From Sclerurus mexicanus (lineage: Eukaryota > Chordata > Aves > Passeriformes > Furnariidae): 64,000 bases of DNA. The position numbers were made by a program, and so were the translations under genes. Shown here piece after piece: positions 47,000 through 60,400 of the stretch (position 1 is the stretch's first letter; each line of letters begins with the position of its first letter). The DNA is taken from the NCBI GenBank assembly GCA_013396755.1, contig VWZF01013053.1, positions 3,109,707-3,173,706 of the forward strand. The letters are read 5' to 3'. The notes under the pieces are model-generated. The model searched no databases. It saw only the letters and a program-made list of their open reading frames with translations, and had not been told where the DNA came from.

Positions 47000-49330
47000 A
47001 CCACACTGTCTTTCTCATTCCTGGAAAGTGTTTTCGTTATTTTACAGACCAGAAAAGTTCTGAAAGTCAGGTCTTTCCTGTCTGAACCACAACAGACCAG
47101 ACTTAATTTTCAAGTTTGTGTACATACAGATTTCATGCAGGACGATTTATAGCAGTCCAATATCAGTCAATATCTTAGTTAAAGGAACAACAGGGCTTTC
47201 ACACCCGCTATGACTGTAAATTACTCTTGACCTCAGCGTTCAGATTATTAACTCAATTCATTCTTTTGTCCAGAAAAAAACACTGGCATAGTCTTTACAG
47301 ATAGTCCTCCAACACAGAAGGTTAAAGTGGAACCATTCAGCCAAGACACCTTTTGCCTTCCCAGTCTTAATATAAATAATAAAAATGGTTCCAATTCAGT
47401 TTCCTGTATTTAAAAGAGGAAATTGTGTACTTCTACATTTGCTAAAAAATGGCTTATATTGAGCTTTTTTGGGTTCTTCCTGCACCATGCAAGAACCAAA
47501 GGCTAATGAGCAAATTCTGAGTAGATGAGAAATCCCTTGGGAGTTTTTTTCCCCAGTCTTTTCTAAGACTGAACTATGGCAGTCAGAGGGTTTTTTTAAT
47601 GGAAAGCATTATGGTGTTGCTGTGTATTCCAGCATGAATATAGCACTAGCCAGAATGAAGGAACTATAAACTAATCTTGCATGATTCTACAAAATTCTCC
47701 CACACACTTGAGTCACGGTCAAGCTGTTTAGCCTACATATATTGTGATTAATGTAAGTAGCAAGTAAAATTGTTCTTCTCTGACAAGATTTTGATTCCAC
47801 CTTTATTTTTTCCACTTAGCCCAGGCCTGAATGCGTTGAGAAATGGTCTAGTCAGAATCATCCGAGTAGTTCTGATACTTCTGTATAAAAAAGTGCCCTA
47901 ATATTATTTGGCAGGGACTGGTGCCTCCTAATCATCAGAATCACTTTTTCACAACACAGACAGCAACAATAGGCACTGTCATTTCCCCTAGAACTGGAGC
48001 ACAAAAGCCCTCAATATGTTTGATTTTTCTGTCTCAGAACTCTAGATTTTCTGGGTTGCCCCTAAACACAAAATAACACAAAAGTTTTATTGTTCATTCT
48101 ATAATGAAGCATTTCAGTATTGTAGCTTATTGTTTCAATGATAATTAAATATTTTTGATCTTCTTTAGAATGCTAATTTTATTTTTTCATTTAAACACTT
48201 TTTATTGTTGAGCAAACTGAGGTATATTCCTGACTGCACACTACAAACAATTCAGTTTGGCAGAGGCTGCACATGTCACTGTTTTGTGTGTCTCCACATA
48301 AGAACAGAGAATCATATTGGTGCAAATGTCCCTGTTGATCTCCTTCTATCACCAATGCCTGCTTTGCAGTTTGTGTTGGCATCCATCAGTTCTCACAGAT
48401 CATACAGGAACACCACGCATTCCAAATTCTGGCCACAGTCTGAGCAATACAAACTTAAACCATTTATTTCTCAAATTTCACACTCCAGCATCTGAGAAAA
48501 AATAGTAACTACAACGCAAGTTCTTGAATCATTTTACTCTACTAGAAAATCAAGGACATTTTTGTGCATCTGTATGCATGAGGATCACATATTCTACCGA
48601 AAGCAACAGAGCATGATAGAGGTTCATTGTGCTTTAGTGAAAAGGGCATTAGACATTTGAAATAGTAATTACCTGTATCTATTCACTATCCCCTATGACA
48701 TCTCTAATAAGAGAGTTCTCTTTTATCATGCCTCTTAGACAGTACCTCTCTCAGACATTGTAAGAAGGAATGCAGGAATCTTTTTTTTTTAATTATTACT
48801 TTTATATTTTGAAGTAAATTATTACATAATTTGGGGGGGCTCATCTTTCTTTTACCAACTTTGAATGAGAAAGTGCAATGCCTACTAACAAAAATGTTGA
48901 GAAATACTGTTTGACTTCTCTAAAAAGAGCTATTCATTAAACCACAGCACTGCACTGAGTTAAACTACCTATTGCTAATTTCTGTATCTTAGAGATAGGA
49001 GAAGGCAGCAAGAGGCCAGCAGAGTTACCCAAGGCAGAGATATAGCATGATGCTCAGGCCATGATCAGTTGTTTCATAAAAACAAGATCACACTATGACA
49101 AGCAGCACATCCAGCCTTGCTGCATTTACTTTTTTTTTTCTTTTGCCCCAAGAAGACACTTAATATAAAGTTTAATCATCCAAGATTGTCAAACCCAGGG
49201 CTCCCTTATAAATGGTCCCCTCGCTGGAGGGATAAGGAATGTTTTCTAAAATTAAAGTCTTTGCACTTCACATTTCAAAAAGCCTTTTTCTTCTTTTCTG
49301 TACCTTTAATATAAGCTAAAAGTATTTTTA
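47000..49330. other. Unique AT-rich DNA, no gene recognised
   Basis: Single-copy sequence with no recognisable gene, RNA or repeat family. A T10 run is at about 48781-48790, a G7 run at about 48833 and a T9 run at 49130-49138. Confidence 0.5.
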
Positions 49331-49336
49331 ATAGTG

Positions 49337-49350
49337 ATTGCCATGGCAAT
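49337..49350. promoter_or_regulatory. Palindromic RFX-type X-box
   Basis: ATTGCCATGGCAAT is a perfect 14-base palindrome. It differs from the ideal RFX X-box GTTGCCATGGCAAC only at the outer base of each half. RFX factors bind such sites in promoters and enhancers of ciliary, neuronal and immune genes. No gene start is recognised beside it, so the target is unknown. Confidence 0.35.
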
Positions 49351-52300
49351 AAGTAACCTAAACTCTCAATATTTGAGCTTCCAACTATTGCTTGACTGTT
49401 CAGTGTCATGCATTGACTCCAATTTATTTATCACATCCAGTTTAACAGAACAAACTCTACACGACACGGAGGTTCATCACAGCCCCACATAGGGCAGCAG
49501 AGTGAGGAATTTGGATCCAGCTAGGAAAGGAACAAGGTCACACGAGGTGCAAGTAATTTCTTGAAAGCAGGAGTGGTATACTTTAATATATGAGAAGGCA
49601 GCTGTAATAGCTGCTGCTTTCAGCCAGGTAGCTGAAGAGTGGATTTGGAGGAGCTGTTGTGTATCCTTTCCATGGGCACCTCTACCCAATCCTCCTGCTT
49701 TGCCTTTTTTCTTCTGCATAAAGCCTGTTTTACCTGCTTTTTTTGCAGAGGCAATAAATTCAGTCCCAAGTGAAGAGGTCTTTGGAAATAAACTTGAATG
49801 TACTGAAAATGCCTCCATGCCTTTGGTGAGATACCAAGAAAATGAACTTCCATTGATATCAAACAAAAACTGTTATTGATAAGGCATTTGGAGCCATTTT
49901 ATAACTCTGGTTTGTTTTTAGTAAAGAAATAGGGTATTTCTCTTCAAACCACTCTGAAATTTTCTATATGCTTGATTACAGGGGACATAAAAGATGGGTG
50001 ATCAAGAAAACTTTCAACAGTTGTTCCTGCTTAACTTGCAATATAAAGGGCAAGGAGCCTGACTTTATAGACCCTAAAATATAAAAAGGTCTCAAAATCC
50101 AATATACAGTTTTTGTTGTTGTTTGCTTCAATAAATCTACATTTTATCTTCTCTGCAGGGCACAAGTTTATCTTCCAAACAACATCCATTCTGAAGATGC
50201 ACTCATCAGCACTGCAGTATAATTTTTTTGAGAAGTGCTGCAGGATTTCTGACTCCTATAGAGTAGGAGTAACAGAATAATATAAAGATTAGAGCTTAAA
50301 ACATAAGTACAGGAGAGTATATTTGCCCTCGCCTTCTGTAAGAGGCAGTGCTTTGGTATACAGGGCACTGTTAGAAAATGAACGGCCTTACTCATATCTG
50401 TAAGAAAAGCATCAATATCATGCAGGAATACACTCTTAAGGCGTTCCAGGTGCTGGCAGATATGCCTGGCTCCAAACCTACACGTAGCTAGTCACCTGTA
50501 ATTTACAAGTTTTCACTGAGTCATAGCTTTGCATCTCTGTATAACTTCCCTCAAATCAAAACCCTAGTTCATCATGCTGCACATTACCACTAGGACCCGT
50601 TACCAGAGCCTGAGCCTTTATTAAGGTATCAATATTCTTCCCAGCACTCTTTGCTCCAGAATCCCCAATTAAATTACTGCTTTAATTGTCTGCTGTCACT
50701 GACAGATAGGTAAGTGCATGTGCTTAGTGCACAGCAGCAACTGAAGGTACTTACTTGCCTTAGTGCAGAATTACCGTACAGATTTAAATGTTCTTTCTCT
50801 ATGCATAAGAAACAGTCATAAATCATTGCTTCAACCCAATTTGCTCCAAAAGGTGGGTTTGGGGACTTCCCCCCCCCCCTTTTTTTAAGCTGTGATTCAC
50901 ACTGGCACATGCCAGTGGCCTAATTTAGAAGTTATGGTCCTTGCTGCTTTCCAATCCTTACCAGTATTCTGAGAGTGTTAATATACACAATTAAAATTGA
51001 GATACTTTTTAAAGTAGTTGTCCATATTTTGTATGCTGGGAAATCCTTTTTATATTTTAATGAACATTCAAGTATGAGGAAAGGGATTGGCATTGACACT
51101 TTGGAGTAGAGTTCGAAAGCCAAATTCTCTCTGTTTTCTAGTAAGTAACACCATTGTTTTACCTGGGCTAAGCATCTCTCTGTTGCATGCAGCTCAAGAC
51201 CAACCCAAAATGATTTGGGGTAATGACACCCACCTGCACGTGGTTAAAAGTGACAGAACCTCCAACCACACAACGTTCCTTTTACTCTGTTTTGTTTGTT
51301 TTATACCAGATCAGAGATTTAAACTGTGCTGAAGTGGTTTATGATTCTAGCTAAGTTAAAAACTGACACTTTAATGGCACATTTGAGGAATTTATATAGA
51401 CAAGTCATATGACCCTAATGTGAGATCTTCAGTGTAGCCTGGAGTAATTCAGCCCAGACCTCAAGGGGTCAGATGAAACCATAACTCTCTTTAGTCTTTG
51501 AGCCATTAAAATTCAACTAGACTGTGAAGTTGACAGCTGTTTACTGTAAGGTTACCTCCTGCCTGCCAAATAATAGGGCTGCTGTTGGCAACTTTCCACC
51601 TTCTTAGTTGAGGAAAGACTTCCTTATAGTCAGAACGGAGCTGAAATGTTACCTTCCTCCAGCCGGGAAAGTGTGTAACTTTCAACAGGCTTAAGCAAGA
51701 TTGAGCTGGTCCATTACATTACCTCAGTTCTCTTGAAAGTAAATGTTATCACAACATTTGAGGGGAATATAAACGCCAGACTGGAATTTTGCCTAGTAAT
51801 AGTAGCAGACCCACAGAAAGAGATTAAGAGTAACGGCACATGCTCTTCCAAAGCCTCTCGTCTTTCTCAGGATACCCACATTGCTGTGGGAGAGAAGACC
51901 AGGCTTCCTGCCTTGCTCTCTTAGCTCTAAATGAAAAGAAATACTTTCTCCTTTACTACATTGAAAAAAAAAAAGCCATATTTTTGTACCATCAGCTGCC
52001 AAGAAGATGCATATTAATTATAAAACAAATAGAAATGTTACATTGAGGTCAAGAAACAGTGCAGAAAAGTCAGCAAAATCCTCTCACTAGAGCCCCAATC
52101 CCCATTTCTCATGATTTTGTAATTCTGTACTCTACTGCTTCTAAAACCACTCTCAAGACTGTAGAAAACATTTTGCATTATAACAGTATTTGCTAAAAAT
52201 AGAGTAGGGAATACAACTCCTCTTCCTTTTCAGCTTCCTAACTCTCCTGGGTGCTCTCTCCACAAGCCCATCAGTTTCTACTCCCTGCCACAAAGCCTAG

Positions 52301-54380
52301 GCATCTCATCAAAGAGGACAGACCCTCCTCATTTTCCATTGTAGTCAGAATCACATGGTCAAAGGAACAATTCAGAACCGCTCAGAACATGTGCAAACAA
52401 AAGAAATCATCCATTTTTCAGCCATTCTACCTCTAGAAGGTTACATAAAAGGGAAAAAACATACAAATTCTTCTTCTTGCTATATTTTAAATGAAAACAA
52501 AGAGGCAGTCATTAAATTCTCTCAAAACGTACCTGCATCAGCAACGTTGGGCTTCCGATCCTCATAAGGGGAGCTGCCACTCCACCACCCCAGCTGGCTC
52601 AGGTGCCCAACCTTGAGGAAAGGTGGAGCCCCCTCAACGCCTCTCCTTTTAACAATTGCTGTTAATTAGCTCTAAATAGCTTTTCATGCACCTGCCTTCC
52701 TTGGGTCTTAGGCTCTATGTAAGCGACCCCAAGTCCCAAACTCAGTGTGGGAGTTGGCTGTGGTGAGCAGCAACTGCTGTGTGGGTGTTTCAGGAGCTGG
52801 CTGGGAGGCAGCTTACTGATACTTGTAGTTTTTAAGTCATTTGATGCTTCTGAAGATCTTATCTAAGTGCTCTGAACACCATGAAATGTCAGTGAAACCA
52901 GAATGCAAAGATACTCCCTGTGAACATAAAAAGCCCTTTTCTGAGCGGGTCACTGGGAAAGTGTTTTCACCTTAAAATGAGCTGCAGAGTGGATGTTTGC
53001 ACAGTCGTATGGAGGCACCAAGCCCAGACTCAGTGCTGGAATTAGGGCAGGTCTAACACCCCGGGCTGCACAGGAGCTTGCTGAGGACAGTAGCCCTACG
53101 TGCCATCCTATCTCTCTCCATGTCATCCAGTGAATTTTTCTAGTCTGGGCTGGTACCCTTGTTCTCTTCAGCATCCTTCGATGGTCAGCTGTTGTGTTCC
53201 CCTAAAAAAGCAATCTGCACCTTTCACAGGCATTAGGATCGACTGTAATTCCCATTTATTTTACTTGTCTCATTATTATTTACCACGCTTTCCTTGGCTT
53301 TTGTGTTGTTAGTTCCTCTGTTTTCTGCGACTAAGATGGATGTTGAATTCTTAGCAAACAGGACTGTTCAACAGATGGCTGTTCAGTTCATGCTCTATTG
53401 GATTGATTATTTGGTCTTTTTATAATTAGATTTTTTTTCTGGTGCTTTGTATTATTTTGATGAATCCTTATTAATGGATGGGGCTAAACAAAAAAGGCTT
53501 TCCTCAAGTGTAATGACTTTAAACAGTTAAGAGCAGGACTTCTTATATAATAGCAGTAAAACCATTTTGGTTTGAAAAACCATCATCAGGCTTTACTTGT
53601 GCTTGGGCAGGAAATTGTTTAGAATGCCATTATTTTTAAAGACGTGATTAATTTTCTTCAAACCAAGATTATTTTCTTCCTCTAATGAATATTATAAAAC
53701 CTCTCAGGTCTGAGGCTTCTATCTTTAGTCATTTGTTGGAATTATGCAAGTCCAGAATTTAAAATAGAACATATGGAGCCTCCTGACTCGGTTCAAAAAT
53801 GGCAGAACTAATTCCATAGAAAGATGTTTCAGAAAAAGCTGACTTTGAAGCCAAGTGGATCATGGAAAATTTTAGCAAAAAGTATATTTTGAGAAGGTAT
53901 GCGTTGCTTAAAGTGCTGTGTTGCATCTTAACTTTAGCATTTGCTATCAGAAATGCTATAATAACATTATAATTATCTATAATATCAGAGAATTTTCTGT
54001 TCATCCTACTTAAAGGTAATACAGTGTGAGTCACTAAAAATTATGAAACTGAATTGCCATTTTAATTTCGGGATATCATTGCCTCAACTTGCACGACCCA
54101 GATACACCTAGCTAGGAAGCAAGTTTTCTTACATACAAATTCCTGTACATGTATATATTTATAGAGAGCATCCGAAAAACGGACTCAATAAAATTTAACA
54201 TCCCTGCTCTCTTGGGCACTGTGGTGCTGGACACTGAGACAAAGTTACTGTGTGATGCTTCTCCTCCCATCTGTTATTCCTCTCTCTGCTTCTCGGCAAT
54301 TTTTCCGGCTGACAACTCGGCGCGGAAGGTCTGAATCCAGCGATCTGAGTGGGTGATATCTATCAATCTTGTGCCACACG
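49351..54380. other. Unique AT-rich DNA, no gene recognised
   Basis: No gene or transposon is recognised in 5 kb. The frame at 49477-49866 on the minus strand (129 codons) has a basic patch but no family resemblance. An unusual C12-T7 homopolymer junction lies near 50870-50886. The DNA at 53600-54060 is very AT-rich. Confidence 0.5.
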
Positions 54381-54388
54381 TATGCAAC

Positions 54389-54401
54389 ATTGCTAGGCAA
54401 C
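54389..54401. promoter_or_regulatory. X-box-like site
   Basis: ATTGCTAGGCAAC is close to the RFX X-box, with an RGYAAC-type right half (GGCAAC). It overlaps a further GCAACATTGC inverted repeat. It sits next to a small CpG-containing patch (CTCGGCGCGGAAG at about 54317), unusual for this region. Confidence 0.3.
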
Positions 54402-54409
54402 AGGTAGCA

Positions 54410-57400
54410 GCATGACACCCACATTCTGCAATTTCCTTTTGGTGACTGAGACTTTTACTATATTAATTATACTGAACTTTATTTCATGTATTTCAGGCAT
54501 TAACTTCTATGGAAAATATTTTTGAAGACTCTTTGAGCTAAGATTACTTTCTGTTGCGTATTGAATGAACAAATACTGGCAACTGATAAAATCATCATTC
54601 TAACAATTGCTAGATATGAATGTGGTGCACAAAGCCTTCTAAAATTACAGATAAGTGGGATATCAGATTATTTTGTGTTCAAGATAACTATGCTACAAGG
54701 AAAAATTTTTGCAAGGCCTTCAAAACATAAAAGACATAAAAAGTGAGAGGATAACTAGGGAGGAAGTTCCTTTATTCTCTACTTGCTTCCTCTACTCTAT
54801 ATTTTTTTTGCTGGCTCCTCTTTTTCAGTAGCTAGGATGCTACAGAGGAACTAAGCTTCAGATTCACTTTCATGCCCCATCACAGACTTTGTGTGTGACC
54901 ATGGGCAGATGAGGCTGTGTTATATTATAGAGAGAAGGCAAGTGAGCTGCACTCACTGTACTCCTCTTGAATTAGCCAAGCTTAGGAAAAATAGCCAGCC
55001 CTTCAGCATTATTGCACCCTTGTAGGTAATGTATTTTTCTATGGATCTGGGATTTCTCAAAGATGTATTCCACAGTTATTTAAGCTGCAATAAACTGGGT
55101 CATTCTACACATTTAATTTTGAAATAATTTGCCTGTCCTTTCTGAATACACAAAGGAAATCCCTGAAAGGTACTCAAATGGAGCTGGTCTATTTGTTGTA
55201 AAGTGCTTGTGTTAGCCACTGATGAGTAATAGGAAGTTCAGCTTTAGTTCACACCCTGGGAGGAACCAGGCAAATCAAATTAACAGTAGCACCATACTCA
55301 TATTCAAAGTTTTGTCAGTGCACAGAACACTATTCAGGGCAACCCTTGAATTACAACCCAAACTACATTTGCAGCAAGACAAGGCTCTCTGAAGGTGCGT
55401 TCAAATGACCATAAGTGATCATGAGCAATCAAATTACCATTCTGTGCAGACCTACCATTGGTTTCTATGGCTTGGCTAAACATCTCAGTATCATGTATGA
55501 GAACTTGAACATAATCTTAATCAACTTGGGCTTCAGGTCCCCACCTGTATCACTTCACCTCCCACAGTGTTTGTGAGCTGCTTGTAACCTGTGTGTGCAG
55601 TACATAGTTCCTTGGCACATGCAAAGGCCATATCAAGGAAGGTAACTCCTTAACATCAGCTTGTTGTACTAAGAACAATGGGAAAAGGGAAGAACTCTCC
55701 AAATCTTTATGTAGTTTTGTCATTTATATGCTGTACTTTGACAGGTGGGCTGAAGGAAAGTCCAAGTCCTCAGAGCAGCAGGTCAGGGGACAGTCCGTAC
55801 CTCCTTTCCTAGACAGCAGCATGGATGAGGTGCAGCATGAGATACCTGTTCCACACCCAGCCCTGATTACTGAGGCTGGAGAACAAGCTATTCAGTTACC
55901 AAATACACCATCTTAACACCGAATCCCGCTGGCCTGGGGGAAAAAATGCAGGCTGACAAGCACACATGAAAATTGGGATGGGTTTTTGATTAGTTTGTTC
56001 CGTGTTGCTGCACAGTTTTGTGCCAGACCTGAGCCCATGAGAGCAGAAAATTCTGCGATGTTTGCAAATGCATGATAGTCAGATAGGAGCACGACTTGGA
56101 GAGACAGAATTTATCACTTAAATATACTGTTGTTTAACCAACAGGGCAGTTTCAGTTGGCCTGTTAGTATTTGGAGTTTTGTAATTTCTGCTAAGAATTT
56201 AACAGGCAACATCAAAAGCTGTAGCTTGGGGAATTCCTAAGCTAGGATATGTTTAATACAGTTACAGATGTATTTTGTAGAAGATGCAGAACTTGCTGTA
56301 GGAACTGATAATTTAATTAGATTCTAGTTTTTGTGATTCAAATGCCTAGTATTCTGAGTACTATATTAAAAAATAAATACAAGTTAATTTTTCATGGGAC
56401 ATGGCTTTGTTCTGTTATACAAGCAAAGAACTGATTACACGGAAGGCACAGCTTTAGTTGGCTGTAAAAATTAGGACCTCATTGTACTATGAAATAGCTT
56501 TCAAATACAGCTAAAGAAAACAGGCTGCACATACATAAATACATAAAATCCCCAGGGAAATATTAACACCATATTTGGGAATTTTATGTTGAATCTCACA
56601 AATCATATGAAATCTTGAATACCAGTAGCTTAAACAGAGAAAAAAAAAAGTTCTTCATAAACTATTTATAATACACATTTCTTAAAATGTTAACTTTCCC
56701 TTTTGTACCAAGATTTAATGCAACTGGCATGAGACTTTTAAGTAGAGTCTCCCTCCTGTCTCTAGGCTACGTACTGTGATAGCAGAAGTGCTGGCTTTAT
56801 CATTTTCATAGACATGATGCAGCAGTAGTTCTGTGGCAGTCAGTGAAATTACACCCAGTGAAACTGAGAGAATCAGGCCCACGTTTATTAAGTAGAACAG
56901 AAATATTTCTTTATGTGCTCAGGAGATGCTTAATACATGTCTGGCTGTACCTGATATGCAGGGAAAACCAGTTTTTTCCTGGACTGGCTGTGTAATTTAA
57001 AATGTATATGCCCTGGGTATCTCTAAAACCTAACGAAAGCAAGTTTGCTGTATTTGTAGATACCATGAATGTCAAAGGGGTTTTATAGACTTTGTTTCCT
57101 TATTTAAACAGTGCTTCAGTGATCAAATTCTACTCATTGTTAAAACTCTGTAACTATCTGCAACTAAGAAAAACCCTTATAATTTGCAATAAATACAGAG
57201 GCATTGTGTCATAAATCTGGGTATACAGAAATTTAAGACCTGAAGATCTAGGGAAGAAAGGAATTCTTTGGCAAAGGAGACAATATTTGTATAGATTTTC
57301 TATACAAATCAAAACCTCTCCCTCTCCAATTACCGCTAGAAAGCACAAAGAACATTACATGTGCCACCTATTGCAAATGGGCAGTAATATTTGTTATAGT

Positions 57401-60400
57401 CTTGTAGAACCAATTCCATCCAAATTGGTGCCTCTGCAGAACCTCAGCTGCTGTTTTTTATGCCAGGGAAGAAAGAGAAGTGTAGCAGGTGAGCTGTAAA
57501 ACCACACATGTGGTGAATCAATTCAACACTGACTTGTTCAGCAGAGCACTGGGAGGAAACCATCGCTGGGAGGGCACAACTGGGCCCCTCCTGCCATGGA
57601 ATAACTTCACTGTGCTGTAAACCTGCCATGTGGAAACCTTCCATGAGGAAGCAGGGAGAGCAGGGGTACGTCCATTTCACAGAAATCTTGCTCTGTAAAG
57701 GGTCTGTCGGTGCTGCAGCTGGAACGTGCCCAAGTCAGGATGGTCTCTTGCCTCAGAGGTGGACACAAAGGTGCAGTTTCCCAAGGAAAGAGCAGAATGA
57801 TGAAGCTGTTCCTTACTGTCTGAGGGATTGTATCTACTGGAAATATTTCTTCCAGCAAGTGTCAAGATTTTTTATTTTATTAGAAAGTTCAGTGGGACTT
57901 AATACATTTATGTGCATGACTAACTTGTCTTTGTTTAATTTCCAGATAACCTGAGAACTATACGTTTATAACATTTAAAACACCAGAAGTACCTCATCAC
58001 TCAGAAGACATCAACATCTAAAGCAGCAAGGCTTTTGTTTGCCCTGCATCTTTTCTCATTCTTTGCTCAGGGTGGACAGAGAACACTACCGGATTGCAGA
58101 GGTGACATTTTGCTAATGCACAGAGCAGCTGACAATAAAATAGGTAATATAGGTATGTACTGGGCATATGGGGATTTTTTTCCCAGTGCTGTTTGCTTGG
58201 TTCAGCTTCACAGAGTGATGATTTTCTATTTGCTTTTAAAAAGCTAGAATTATCTTGAAGCTATTTAGCCACTACATTTCCTCAGTATATATATGCAGAT
58301 ACAGATAATATAACAAGAAGACAATGAAAAGAATAGTGCGGCTTGATTTCTTATTTCTTTTGGTGAATTGTTTCAAGTTCTCTTTGTGGGAGAAGATGTG
58401 TTTCTAATAGTTTCAGCTGGAATATACAAAGCTAATGATGTACAATGCTAATGTACAAAACAGATTTCCTATTGCAAGGAGCCTTAGACAATAAACATAT
58501 AATGAGTCCACAAGTAATTTCTCACGGAAAGCTAATGGTTCCAGAGTCCTTGACCTGAGTGTGGCATTTGTTTTGTCTAGATGGCCAAAGCCGTCACGAG
58601 TACATAAATTGAAAAAGGGCAAAATGACTATATCCATACGTTCAGAAAACTCTTCAGAGCAGTGAATTCAATCTACAGTGAGATCAGCCAAGGTGAGCAC
58701 CAGATGTTTCTTGTCCCACATGCCATAGCTTGATTGTATTGTAATTAATTCAGCTGAGAAGTCTCTGCAAGAACTGTGTTTTCAGCACAATTTCAAGCTT
58801 GGTTTCAAATACCAGAAATCATTTCTGATTTCTTGAAACATCTTGGAAAAATGTGAAAGTCTGCAGTTAAAAGCGTGCCAAAAAGTACTCACAAAAATTG
58901 CATTTAAAGAGCATTAAAGGAGTATTCTCCAAGTAGTTAAAATTACTACTAGTTTTTTGGGGCTCAGAGCCTTAGGCATGTATTGCACAAAGGCTTAGGG
59001 CCTTGTTCAGCAAACTGTTTGCCCAGAACACACTGCAAGTTCCAGACATACAACAGAATTTTGAACTTGGGTTTCTGCACCAAACCATAGCAGTATTTAT
59101 GCAGTTCACTATCCATAACATGAACAAACAAAAAATCAATATTTTCCAAAGTATTTTACAGCTCATCCTCCATCCTTTTATGGCATATCAAACCAAAGAC
59201 CTACTATATTCTTGCTGGGAAAAAAAGATGCTTGTAGTTATTTAACATTTGAGGTCCATTTAAAAATGAATTTCATTAAAGTCAGATACTCACAGGCATG
59301 AAGTTATGACATAAATAAACCAGAACATACTATATCATAATATACCAATTTACTTTGCTGCAATATTTTCAGAAAGAACACATTGAAATGCACTTCCAAA
59401 CTACTTTAAACCTAATTCTGGACAATACAAGCCTGAGACAAAATGAGATGTGTTAGAAATTATGGTTTTGGTTTTCAGAACTATTGACCACCCTAGCCTA
59501 TATTTAACTTCAGGTAGAATTGTGTTCAGCATGTCTGAAAATTGGGCTCTAAATTAAACATAAGTGTTTTCACCTGGGTAACATCCCTGTAAGTACCACC
59601 CACAAATTACATAGTGTGCTAGTTCTTCCCATTGGAAAATTGTCTTTTGGATTATTTTAAGATAAAAGCACAGACCAGTGTCAGCCCTCTTACAAGCTGC
59701 ATGCTAATGCAAGGAAGGGAAGGAAGGATTTATTTGGAATCTTCTAATTGACCTCAGTGGAATTGGGCCTGGACCCATTAAAACATTTATGAAAAGCAGT
59801 TATGGAGCATGAAGAGTACCCAATCTAAAACATTAATGTCTAGGTAATATTAAAAGTAATTTGTTTAAAAATTGCAGGGAGGGGACAGGCAAAAGCCTGG
59901 TTGTATTAAGGACTAAATTTCTTCAACTTTCTGTTGTTCTTTTCTATTATTATTATTATTTAAACAGTTGCAGAAACAGAAGTTGTTGATTTTCCTTGGG
60001 CTTCTCCCTCCTCAGCATTGACCCAAGTGATAGTGACACTCCTTGCTTTCACCTTATTCCTGCATTATCCTGATTTTTAGACTAATGTGCAAACATATCA
60101 CAGCTTCATCCCTTCTCTGGAATGACGTAGGCAGTTAAAGGCATTAAAACAAATAGGCCTCCAAAACTAATGTGTTTTGCAGGAAGTAAGCGTGGGGGTG
60201 TCCAAAGCCAGAGGGTGTGCTCAGAACAGGGGAATTCAATTCCAGGGCGTCACAAAATGTTCTCCATCACCACAGCATGGCAGAAACCTGTTCTTAATGC
60301 TATGATAGATGCTCTAAATACGCCACTTACTCAGAGTTATTGGATATGGGAACATGCAAATCTACCAATAATGCAAGAGCTTTTGCTTTATGAAGGGCAC

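Noticed and set aside
49477..49866. A 129-codon minus-strand frame with a basic Lys/Gly patch
   Set aside because: There are no recognisable domain, splice sites or promoter, and the length is within chance expectation for 64 kb on six frames.
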